Origin: JBCDCP01 sp039181495
GTDB lineage: Bacteria > Pseudomonadota > Alphaproteobacteria > Rhizobiales > Tepidamorphaceae
NCBI GenBank assembly: GCA_039181495.1
Contig: JBCDCP010000130.1
Coordinates: 1-8,073, forward strand
Length of the DNA: 8,073 nt
Reading direction: 5' to 3'
Shown one piece after another: positions 1 through 5,641 of the stretch. The notes below the pieces were generated by a model. The model saw only the letters and a list, made by a program, of their open reading frames with translations. It searched no databases and had not been told where the DNA came from. The translations under genes and the position numbers were made by a program. The stretch's first letter is position 1. The number at the start of each line of letters is the position of its first letter.

Positions 1-181
1 GGCAATGGCTGACGATGATGAACATGATCGTGCCCACCAGCGTGATGATGAAGGAGTAGGTGAAGGCCCACAGCACGAAGGGCTGCATCAGCATGAAGAC
101 CCCGATTGCGATCAGGATCGAGGCGAGCATCTCCCATGCACCCCGGCGAAACCGGATTATGCCGCTCAGGAACGCGCTCAT
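1..181 (-). CDS. small two-helix membrane protein of the ABC importer operon (partial, runs off the window)
   Basis: This is the N-terminal 60 codons of a gene that continues past base 1. The ATG at 181-179 overlaps the TGA of the upstream permease by 4 bases (ATGA), so translation is probably coupled. The peptide begins MSAFLSGIIRFRRGAWEML. A short basic amphipathic segment (residues 1-18) precedes two hydrophobic stretches, about residues 19-40 and 43-58, the first interrupted by a Gln-Pro. I recall small proteins of this kind, under about 100 residues, lying between the second permease and the ATPase in some alphaproteobacterial carbohydrate-type ABC operons; their role is not established. 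An accessory membrane subunit is inferred from position and hydrophobicity only. It is too short and lacks an EAA loop, so it is not a third permease. The ATPase gene is expected further down, outside the window. Confidence 0.75.
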   Translation of the reverse strand, partial: MSAFLSGIIRFRRGAWEMLASILIAIGVFMLMQPFVLWAFTYSFIITLVGTIMFIIVSHC

Positions 182-1116
182 TTTCGCACCGCCCCGAAGG
201 TGATGCCGCGTAGCAGGTGCTTGCGCAGCAGCACCGTGAACACCATCACAGGCAGCAGAAACAGCGTTGCCCCTGCGGCGACGGCCGGCCAGTCCTGGCC
301 CGCGACCCCGATGATTGTTGGGATGAAGGGCGGCGCGGTCTGCGCATTGCCTGAGGTGAGAAGAACCGCAAAGGCGTACTCGTTCCAGGCAAAGATCAGG
401 CAGAAGATGGCGGTCGATGCGATGCCGGTGGAGGCTTGCGGCAGCACAACCTTATAGAATGCCTGAAACCGCGTGTAGCCATCGATCAGTGCGGCTTCTT
501 CATACTCGCGCGGGATCTCATCGATGAACCCCTTCAGCAGCCAGACCGAGAGCGACAGGTTCACAGCCGTGTAGAGCAGGATCATGCCGGCATGGGTGTC
601 GGACAGGCCAAGCTGGCGGAACATCAGGAAGATCGGGATGGCCACAGCGATCGGCGGCATCATCCTGGTCGACAGGATGAAGAACAACAGGTCGTCCTTC
701 AGCGGAACCCGATAGCGGGAGAAGGCATAAGCTGCGAGCGTGCCGAGAAAGACCGACAGGAAGGTCGCGCCGAAGCCAATTATCACCGAGTTCATGAACC
801 GCTCGCCAAATCGCGATGGCCCGACGATGATCATCCCCTTGTCCTGAACAATCTCCTCATACCACGTGGTCGGCGGGTTGGCCGCGAGATACTCCGGTGA
901 CTGCAGGGTCTGGGTCGTAAACAGGTTCACGTAACCCTCGAGCGAAGGCTCGGAGAAGACCTTTGGCGGATAGGCGATCGAGTCTTCTGATGTCTTGAAT
1001 CCGGTCGAGATGATCCAGATTAGCGGCATCAGGGTCACCAGCGCATATGTGACCACCAGAATGCCGGCAATCCACTTCTGGGCGCGTGAAGGTTCGGTGA
1101 TTGAGAAACTGCTCAT
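178..1116 (-). CDS. ABC transporter permease, MalG-type (carbohydrate uptake CUT1 family)
   Basis: This 312-residue inner-membrane permease is one half of the translocation channel of a binding-protein-dependent importer. The start is the ATG at 1116-1114, which overlaps the stop of the upstream permease (ATGA) and has AAGGTG 8 bases before it; a longer open frame reaches base 1218 but would sit deep inside the neighbour. A first membrane segment lies at about residues 15-38, followed by an unusually long outer loop (about 40-105), then further segments near 108-133, 142-165, 175-195, 230-253 and 280-300. The cytoplasmic ATPase-coupling loop is canonical, with EEAALIDG at 206-213 and a downstream LP at 225-226. 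The C-terminus ends in a basic tail. Family and role are clear; the substrate is not, since CUT1-type permeases serve sugars, polyols and glycerol phosphates. It forms a heterodimer with the product of 1113-2060. Confidence 0.95.
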   Translation of the reverse strand: MSSFSITEPSRAQKWIAGILVVTYALVTLMPLIWIISTGFKTSEDSIAYPPKVFSEPSLEGYVNLFTTQTLQSPEYLAANPPTTWYEEIVQDKGMIIVGPSRFGERFMNSVIIGFGATFLSVFLGTLAAYAFSRYRVPLKDDLLFFILSTRMMPPIAVAIPIFLMFRQLGLSDTHAGMILLYTAVNLSLSVWLLKGFIDEIPREYEEAALIDGYTRFQAFYKVVLPQASTGIASTAIFCLIFAWNEYAFAVLLTSGNAQTAPPFIPTIIGVAGQDWPAVAAGATLFLLPVMVFTVLLRKHLLRGITFGAVRK

Positions 1117-2060
1117 CGTTCCTTCACCTTGTTGAGCGCCTTCACGTAGATCGAGGCGAGGCCGAACACGGTCACAAACAGAATGATGGCGTAGGCCGAA
1201 GCGTAGCCCGTGCGCCATTTCTCGAAGGCTTCACGCTTGAGATCAATTGAGGTGAGCGTGGTCGTGTTGCCCGGACCACCGCCCGTCAACTGGACCACCA
1301 GATCGAACATCTTGAAGTTCTCGATGCCCCGGAACAGGACCGCCAGCATCAGGAATGGCAGCACCATGGGCAACGTGATGGTCCAGAACTGCCGCCACCT
1401 GGACGCACGGTCGCACTCAGCAGCCTCATAGATTGAGTCCGGAATCGAGCGCAGACCCGCGAGGCAGATCAGCATGACGAAGGGCGTCCACATCCAGGTG
1501 TCCACGATGACAATGGCCCAGGGTGCGAGTGCCACTTCGCCGATCATCGAGAAGCTGGTCGGGTCGGCGCCGGTGAAGAACGCCACGACATAATTGAACA
1601 GCCCGATTTGTGGCTGATACAGGAATGTCCAGAAGTTCCCCACCACGGCCGGAGACAGCATCATCGGCAGCACGATGATTGTGGTCCAAAGATCGTTGCC
1701 CTTGAACTTGCGGTTGATCAGCCAGGCCAGCGCAAAGCCAAGCAGCACCTGCAGCACAATCGTCCAGAACAGGAAATGCGCGGTGGCCTGCATCGTCATC
1801 CAGATGTCGCTGTCGGTCAGGATGCGCTCGTAGTTGCGCAGCCCGATGAACTTCACATCGGCGTTGGGACGGTTGACGCGGTAGTTGGTGAAGCTGAGCC
1901 AGATCGTCCACAGCAACGGAAAGATGTTGACCGCAAGCAGCAGAAAGATGGTCGGCGCGATGAAGATCCACGCGATGGCCCGGTCGGACAGGCCCCGGAT
2001 CGGCCGGGCGATATGTGACGGGGTGGCGCTGGCCACGCGCTCGATTGGTGTCTCAGTCAT
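1113..2060 (-). CDS. ABC transporter permease, MalF-type (carbohydrate uptake CUT1 family)
   Basis: This 315-residue inner-membrane permease is the partner of the next gene in the operon. The ATG at 2060-2058 has a good ribosome site (GGAAGGA, 6-base spacer). A cytoplasmic N-terminus of about 28 residues precedes membrane segments near residues 30-57, 94-115, 124-147, 178-202, 227-248 and 286-307. The ATPase-coupling EAA loop is at 212-231 and ends in LP (230-231). It is slightly unusual: the normally conserved glycine after the Asp is Arg (EAAECDRAS), while the sister permease keeps Asp-Gly. A GGGPGN segment at about 260-265 is typical of MalF/UgpA-like permeases. The gene lies 160 bases after the binding-protein gene, behind a strong hairpin, so lower expression than the binding protein is likely. 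The transported compound cannot be named from the sequence. Confidence 0.95.
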   Translation of the reverse strand: MTETPIERVASATPSHIARPIRGLSDRAIAWIFIAPTIFLLLAVNIFPLLWTIWLSFTNYRVNRPNADVKFIGLRNYERILTDSDIWMTMQATAHFLFWTIVLQVLLGFALAWLINRKFKGNDLWTTIIVLPMMLSPAVVGNFWTFLYQPQIGLFNYVVAFFTGADPTSFSMIGEVALAPWAIVIVDTWMWTPFVMLICLAGLRSIPDSIYEAAECDRASRWRQFWTITLPMVLPFLMLAVLFRGIENFKMFDLVVQLTGGGPGNTTTLTSIDLKREAFEKWRTGYASAYAIILFVTVFGLASIYVKALNKVKER

Positions 2061-2174
2061 GAGACATCCTTCCAGTCAATCCGGGTGGGTGCAATGTGGG
2101 CAAGTGTACGCACGAGGCCGTGGCCTGATGGGGGACGAATACCCCGGTCAAACCGAACCGGCCTCGCGCCGGGT

Positions 2175-2207
2175 TGTCGCGCCGCCCGGGAGGGCAGCGG
2201 CGCGACA
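2175..2207 (-). promoter_or_regulatory. intercistronic RNA hairpin after the binding-protein gene
   Basis: A perfect 11-base inverted repeat (TGTCGCGCCGC at 2175-2185, GCGGCGCGACA at 2197-2207) with an 11-base loop starts 14 bases after the stop codon of the binding-protein gene. On the transcribed strand no U-run follows, so it is not a classical terminator. Stable hairpins between a binding-protein gene and its permease genes are known, as in the malE-malF gap, to protect the upstream mRNA from 3' decay and lower downstream expression. That role is inferred here. A second, shorter repeat (CCGGC/GCCGG, 2158-2172) lies next to it. Confidence 0.7.
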
Positions 2208-2220
2208 GGGCGGCCCGTTT

Positions 2221-3543
2221 TCAGAGCTTGCCTTCGTCCTCGAAGACTTCGACCCAGTCCTCGACCAGACCGTTGAGCGCTTCCTCGGCAGTGCCCTCAC
2301 CGGCAATGACATAGCCATGGACGCGGTCCTGCATTGCCAGCAGAAGCGAGGCATAGGCAGGCTCAGCCCAGAAGTCTTTCACGATGGCCATCGAGTCCAG
2401 GAAGGTCTGGGCATAAGGCTGGCTGGTGGCAAATCCGGGATCCTCGACCACCGCGCGCAGTGCCGAATAACCGCCCAACTCCCACCACTGGGCCTGAATC
2501 TCAGGCTGTGCAAACCACTCGATGTACTCAAGCGCTGCATCCTGGTTCTCGGAATATGCCACAACAGAGATACCCTGTCCGCCGAGCTGGGCGAAGTGCC
2601 CGCCGGGGCCAGCTGGGTTGGGGAAGTAGCCTGACTTGTCACCGCCGACATTGGCATCGGCATGAACGCCCGGCCAAATGAACGCAAAGTTCATCTGCAG
2701 CGCTACCTGCCCCGATTTGTAAGCGTCGATGTTCTGGGACATGTACCAGTCAGACGAACCGGGCGGTGTGCAGCAGTCGTAGAGCTCCTTGTAGAATTCA
2801 AGCCCCGCTACAGCTTCCGGTGAATTTACGAACCCGTCGAGATCGTAGGGCTTGTCGGGGTTTTCGTATTTGAACCCGTAATTGTAGAGCGCGTTGGTCA
2901 CGCCCATGGTGATGCCTTCAGATCCACGTTCGGTGTAGATCGCGGCGCCGTATACGGTGTTGCCATCGATCTCACGGCCCTGGAAGAACTCGGCGATGTC
3001 CTTGAGCTCGGCCAGCGTGTTCGGAACGCCCAGATCGCGGCCATACTTCTCTTTGAACTCGGCCTGAAGCTCGGGTCGCTCGAACCAGTCTTTGCGATAG
3101 GTCCAGCCGACCACATCGCCAAAGGCCGGCAGGGCCCAGTAGTTGGGCGAGCCCTTTGGCCACTCGGAATAGCCGGTCACGGTCGCGGGAATAAAGTCGT
3201 CCATGGTGATGCCACGGGCATCAAAGAAGTCATTGAGCTTGATGTAATGGCCTGCTTCGGCAGAACCGCCGATCCACTGGCTGTCGCCGATCATCAGATC
3301 GCAGAGCTTGCCGCCGGAGTTGAGCTCGTTGAGCATTCTGTCGGCGAAGTTCGGCCAGGGCACGAATTCAAACGACATGTTGTGTCCTGACTTCTCTTCG
3401 AAGTCTTTTGACAGTTCGACCAGGGCGTTGGCCGGATCCCAGGCCGCCCAGCACAATGTCAGGTCCGCTGCGCGCGCCTCTGTCGACGTTCCAGCGACCA
3501 GTACGGCCAGCGATGCAGCCGCCGCGATACCGAATGTCTTCAC
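2221..3543 (-). CDS. periplasmic solute-binding protein of a carbohydrate-type ABC importer
   Basis: This is a 440-residue extracytoplasmic solute-binding protein of the family 1 (MalE/UgpB-like) fold, the high-affinity receptor of the importer. The start is a GTG at 3543-3541, preceded by GGGAGGA with a 7-base spacer; an ATG at 3550 is out of frame. Residues 1-25 form a Sec signal peptide (Lys near the start, a hydrophobic core rich in Ala/Leu/Val, then Ala-Arg-Ala) with likely cleavage just before Ala-Asp-Leu. There is no lipobox Cys. The mature chain has features of this binding-protein group, including a GDSQWIG segment at 86-92, PAGPGG at 310-315 and an aromatic-rich C-terminal lobe. Four Cys (31, 81, 257, 258) could form disulfides. 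It is first in the operon, directly under two putative LacI-type operators. The ligand is unknown; a sugar or polyol is the default reading, but the nearby nitrogen genes leave other ligands possible. Confidence 0.95.
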   Translation of the reverse strand: MKTFGIAAAASLAVLVAGTSTEARAADLTLCWAAWDPANALVELSKDFEEKSGHNMSFEFVPWPNFADRMLNELNSGGKLCDLMIGDSQWIGGSAEAGHYIKLNDFFDARGITMDDFIPATVTGYSEWPKGSPNYWALPAFGDVVGWTYRKDWFERPELQAEFKEKYGRDLGVPNTLAELKDIAEFFQGREIDGNTVYGAAIYTERGSEGITMGVTNALYNYGFKYENPDKPYDLDGFVNSPEAVAGLEFYKELYDCCTPPGSSDWYMSQNIDAYKSGQVALQMNFAFIWPGVHADANVGGDKSGYFPNPAGPGGHFAQLGGQGISVVAYSENQDAALEYIEWFAQPEIQAQWWELGGYSALRAVVEDPGFATSQPYAQTFLDSMAIVKDFWAEPAYASLLLAMQDRVHGYVIAGEGTAEEALNGLVEDWVEVFEDEGKL

Positions 3544-3550
3544 GTGCCAT

Positions 3551-3557
3551 TCCTCCC
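3551..3557 (-). promoter_or_regulatory. ribosome binding site fixing the GTG start of the binding-protein gene
   Basis: On the minus strand this reads GGGAGGA, 7 bases before the GTG at 3543-3541. It decides in favour of GTG over the out-of-frame ATG at 3550-3548. Confidence 0.8.
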
Positions 3558-3607
3558 AAAAAGTTCGGCGTGCCCTTTACGGGACGCTCATTCTCTGATG
3601 CATTGGA

Positions 3608-3637
3608 AGCGTATTTGAGGTACGTACCTCATGTAAA
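3608..3637 (-). promoter_or_regulatory. candidate promoter of the ABC importer operon
   Basis: On the minus strand a TTTACA (3637-3632) is followed after 18 bases by TACGCT (3613-3608), a fair -35 and a weak -10. Palindrome 3616-3631 fills the spacer, which would let a repressor block RNA polymerase directly. The assignment is by eye and tentative; other pairings in this AT-richer stretch are possible. Confidence 0.35.
3616..3631. promoter_or_regulatory. putative LacI-family operator 1 (perfect 16-bp palindrome)
   Basis: TGAGGTACGTACCTCA is a perfect palindrome with a central CpG. LacI-family regulators typically bind such sites, with hinge-helix leucines intercalating at the central CpG step. 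It lies between the binding-protein gene and the divergent LacI-family gene and overlaps the candidate importer promoter. The binding protein is inferred to be the product of 3736-4791. Confidence 0.8.
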
Positions 3638-3645
3638 GTTAAAAA

Positions 3646-3661
3646 TGAGGTGCGTACCTCA
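3646..3661. promoter_or_regulatory. putative LacI-family operator 2 (16-bp palindrome, one asymmetric base)
   Basis: TGAGGTGCGTACCTCA matches operator 1 at 15 of 16 positions and keeps the central CpG. Its centre lies 30 bp from that of operator 1, close to three helical turns, so two repressor dimers would sit on about the same DNA face. It is nearer the LacI-family gene and may serve autoregulation. Confidence 0.75.
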
Positions 3662-3735
3662 GAAAGTGTCCAGTCTACTAGATATCGTCTTTATATCAAT
3701 GTTTTACGGAGTACTGTGCTGCGTCTCCGAACGCC

Positions 3736-4791
3736 ATGCACCCTGACATGAAGAAGCTGGAAACCACCGCCAAGCCAACGACCAGAGATCTGGCGCGCGA
3801 AGCCGGCGTGAGCATCGCGACGGTCGATCGTGTGCTCAATGGTCGTAGCGGCGTCCGGCGTCAGACGATCGAAAGAGTGAACAAAGCCGTCGAAGAGCTT
3901 GGCTTTGTCCGGGACATTTCGGCCGCCAACCTTGCCCGCCGACGATCCTATCGATTTCTGTTCGTTCTTCCGGCCGCACCGGGCCAGTTCCAGTCAGAGT
4001 TGCTCAACCGCATTGACGAGGCGAATAAGGCTTTTCTGTCTGAGCGCGTCCATGTTGAGACCGTCTACGTGGTCGAGAATGATGCCCATGCGATCGCGTC
4101 GACGCTGGATGATGTCGATCCAGAGCAGACTGACGGTATTGCCATTATGGCTCCGGCCAGCCCGCAAGTACGTGACGCGATAGAACGCCTCACACGCAAC
4201 GGAATCAACGTCGTTTCGCTGATTTCCAGGCAGGTGAACTCCGACGAGGCGCACTTCGTCGGGATCGACAACGTGGCCGCAGGTCGCACGGCTGCGCGTC
4301 TGATGGGATGGTTTTCACAAGGGCGGGACGGTGACATCCTGGTCGTGTGCGACACGATGAATTCCATCGACACGCTTGAGCGGCGCTATGGTTTTGACGA
4401 GATCATAAACGCAGATTTTTCTGCACTGCGCGTGCTGCCATCGGTTGAGTGCTATTCAGAGAGTGATCGCACACGAGTCGTTCTACGCAATGTCATCGAC
4501 CGGCATCCGGACGTTCTCGGCGTCTATGTTGCTGTCTCCGAGGCAGAGCGCGTTGTTCCAGCCTTGGCAGACATCAACACAGACAAGAGCCTGAAGATTA
4601 TAGCCCACGAACGGACGCCCTTCACCGAAGCGGCATTGGAGGCGGGGCGGATTTCCGCTGTCATCGCCCAGAACCCGGGCCATGTCGTACGCAGCGCCTT
4701 GCGGGTTCTCAGAGCCTGGATCGATGGTCGCGAAACGATCCAATCGCAGGAAGCCATCCGGATCGAGATTCTGATCGCCGAGAATCTCTGA
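3736..4791 (+). CDS. LacI-family transcriptional regulator
   Basis: This 351-residue DNA-binding regulator probably represses the divergent ABC importer operon and itself. The helix-turn-helix is at residues 16-36 (TTRDLAREAGVS followed by the recognition helix IATVDRVLNG). It has Asp31 where many LacI members have Ser, as in the TVDRVLNGR subgroup. The hinge helix is at about 62-70 with Leu66-Ala67, the residue pair expected to insert at an operator's central CpG. Residues from about 72 to the C-terminus form a periplasmic-binding-protein-like effector domain, including VGIDN at 249-255 region of the gene product's second lobe and a late IAQNPGH segment typical of sugar-sensing members. The start is uncertain: the ATG at 3736 and the ATG at 3748 both lack a clear ribosome site, and a stop at 3679 rules out much longer forms. 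The effector is unknown but is likely the imported solute or a derivative. Confidence 0.95.
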   Translation: MHPDMKKLETTAKPTTRDLAREAGVSIATVDRVLNGRSGVRRQTIERVNKAVEELGFVRDISAANLARRRSYRFLFVLPAAPGQFQSELLNRIDEANKAFLSERVHVETVYVVENDAHAIASTLDDVDPEQTDGIAIMAPASPQVRDAIERLTRNGINVVSLISRQVNSDEAHFVGIDNVAAGRTAARLMGWFSQGRDGDILVVCDTMNSIDTLERRYGFDEIINADFSALRVLPSVECYSESDRTRVVLRNVIDRHPDVLGVYVAVSEAERVVPALADINTDKSLKIIAHERTPFTEAALEAGRISAVIAQNPGHVVRSALRVLRAWIDGRETIQSQEAIRIEILIAENL

Positions 4792-4929
4792 TGCGATAGA
4801 ACGCAATGTTCAGCGAGGCACCTATGCGGATCTTCGCGACCGCGATGCTTTCCCATCAGGCACCACCGGCTGGGTGTACTTCAATGCCAGCTATGGATCG
4901 CAGGCTCGGACGTGGCACAGTGAGCCGGC
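4792..4929. other. convergent intergenic gap, no clear terminator
   Basis: These 138 bases separate the 3' ends of the regulator gene and the DUF1989 gene. I see no stem followed by a T-run in either direction. The only symmetric element is TGAGCCGGCTCA (4921-4932), a 12-bp palindrome covering the stop codon of the DUF1989 gene. One plus-strand frame stays open across the gap but has no start codon. Confidence 0.5.
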
Positions 4930-5529
4930 TCAGGGCATGTGAACTGTTACCTGAATGGGGCTGGGACTGTACCCGTTGCAGGGATTGTGCATCTGCGGAC
5001 AGTTCGAAAGCACCACAAGCACATCGCACTCAGCGCGCAGCGACACATAGCTCTTCGGCTTCAACTCCGAGTTGGCGACCCCGGCGGCGCCATCGGGTAA
5101 GACCGGGACACTCATGAACCAGTTGATGTTTGGAACAATCGCATCGGTACCCAGCCCATGACGGGCGAGCTCACTTTCAAAGTTGCAGTAGCAGGACTCG
5201 GTTGTGTCCACGCCGTAACGCAGCTGGTTGTTGGGATTGCTGCAGCATCCGTAGATCGTGTCGTGCCGTCCGACGGTGTCATCGATCACCGTCATCAGGG
5301 GCTTGCCGCTGTCTGAATACAGAACGCTGCCTTCGCCAATGTAGATGTTGCCCTGCACCTTGATCGTGTTTGATGCGGAGTAGCGATCGCGAGGATTGAT
5401 CGCGTCGTAGCACAAGAAATCGACGGCCTGCTGTCCTTCCAGGTCCGTTATTCTCAGTATCTGTTCTTGGCAGATCACGGCAGACCAGGGCTGCTTGGCC
5501 GGCACAGTCTTGTCCAAAGTTATGTGCAT
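4930..5529 (-). CDS. stand-alone DUF1989 protein (urea-carboxylase-associated family)
   Basis: This 199-residue cytoplasmic protein belongs to DUF1989 (Pfam PF09347), the family of urea-carboxylase-associated proteins. Two members acting together form carboxyguanidine deiminase (CgdAB) in guanidine breakdown; many others are uncharacterised. Family hallmarks visible here are DLEGQQAVDFLCYDA (29-43), GRHDTIYGCCS (87-97), SCYCNF (112-117), NWFM (136-139), a basic KPKSYVSLRAE stretch (157-167) and NCPQMHNPCNG (176-186). The Cys and His residues in these blocks (His89, Cys95, Cys96, Cys113, Cys115, Cys177, Cys184) are candidates for metal binding or catalysis. The ATG at 5529 follows GAGGTG with a 5-base spacer. 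Only one family member is present, with no urea carboxylase or allophanate hydrolase in view. It lies 112 bases behind the M20 gene on the same strand. A deiminase acting on a guanidino compound is inferred from the family and neighbours. Confidence 0.92.
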   Translation of the reverse strand: MHITLDKTVPAKQPWSAVICQEQILRITDLEGQQAVDFLCYDAINPRDRYSASNTIKVQGNIYIGEGSVLYSDSGKPLMTVIDDTVGRHDTIYGCCSNPNNQLRYGVDTTESCYCNFESELARHGLGTDAIVPNINWFMSVPVLPDGAAGVANSELKPKSYVSLRAECDVLVVLSNCPQMHNPCNGYSPSPIQVTVHMP

Positions 5530-5534
5530 GCACT

Positions 5535-5540
5535 CACCTC
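5535..5540 (-). promoter_or_regulatory. ribosome binding site of the DUF1989 gene
   Basis: On the minus strand this reads GAGGTG, 5 bases before the ATG at 5529-5527. It supports that start over another ATG at 5533 in a different frame. Confidence 0.75.
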
Positions 5541-5641
5541 AGAATCTGGTCAGACTCTGGCAACTCACCACAGCATCCCGCGAACGGACGTTGATGCTGG
5601 CACGCGAGCATGGCGAACAGCAATCAGCCAATCGCTGGTAT

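Noticed and set aside
1117..1218. Longer N-terminus for the second permease, starting at 1218
   Set aside because: The extra 34 residues are Arg/His-rich, overlap the upstream permease gene deeply, and are not membrane-like; the ATGA-overlapping start at 1116 fits the family.
1608..2018. Long open frames opposite the permease, binding-protein and M20 genes (for example 1608-2018, 1885-2634 and 6080-6943 on the plus strand)
   Set aside because: They are antisense shadows of well-supported genes in GC-rich DNA, with low-complexity His/Arg/Gln-rich translations and no family features.
4921..4932. Palindrome TGAGCCGGCTCA as a bidirectional terminator between convergent genes
   Set aside because: It has a very short stem once a loop is allowed, and no T-run follows in either direction.
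4806..5117. Plus-strand open frame starting at 4806 across the convergent gap
   Set aside because: Most of it lies antisense to the DUF1989 gene, and its translation is Arg/Ser/Cys-rich with no recognisable motif.
5530..5541. TGAGGTG upstream of the DUF1989 gene resembles half of the LacI-type operators
   Set aside because: It coincides with the ribosome binding site of that gene and has no palindromic partner arm, so linking the DUF1989 gene to the LacI regulon is not supported.
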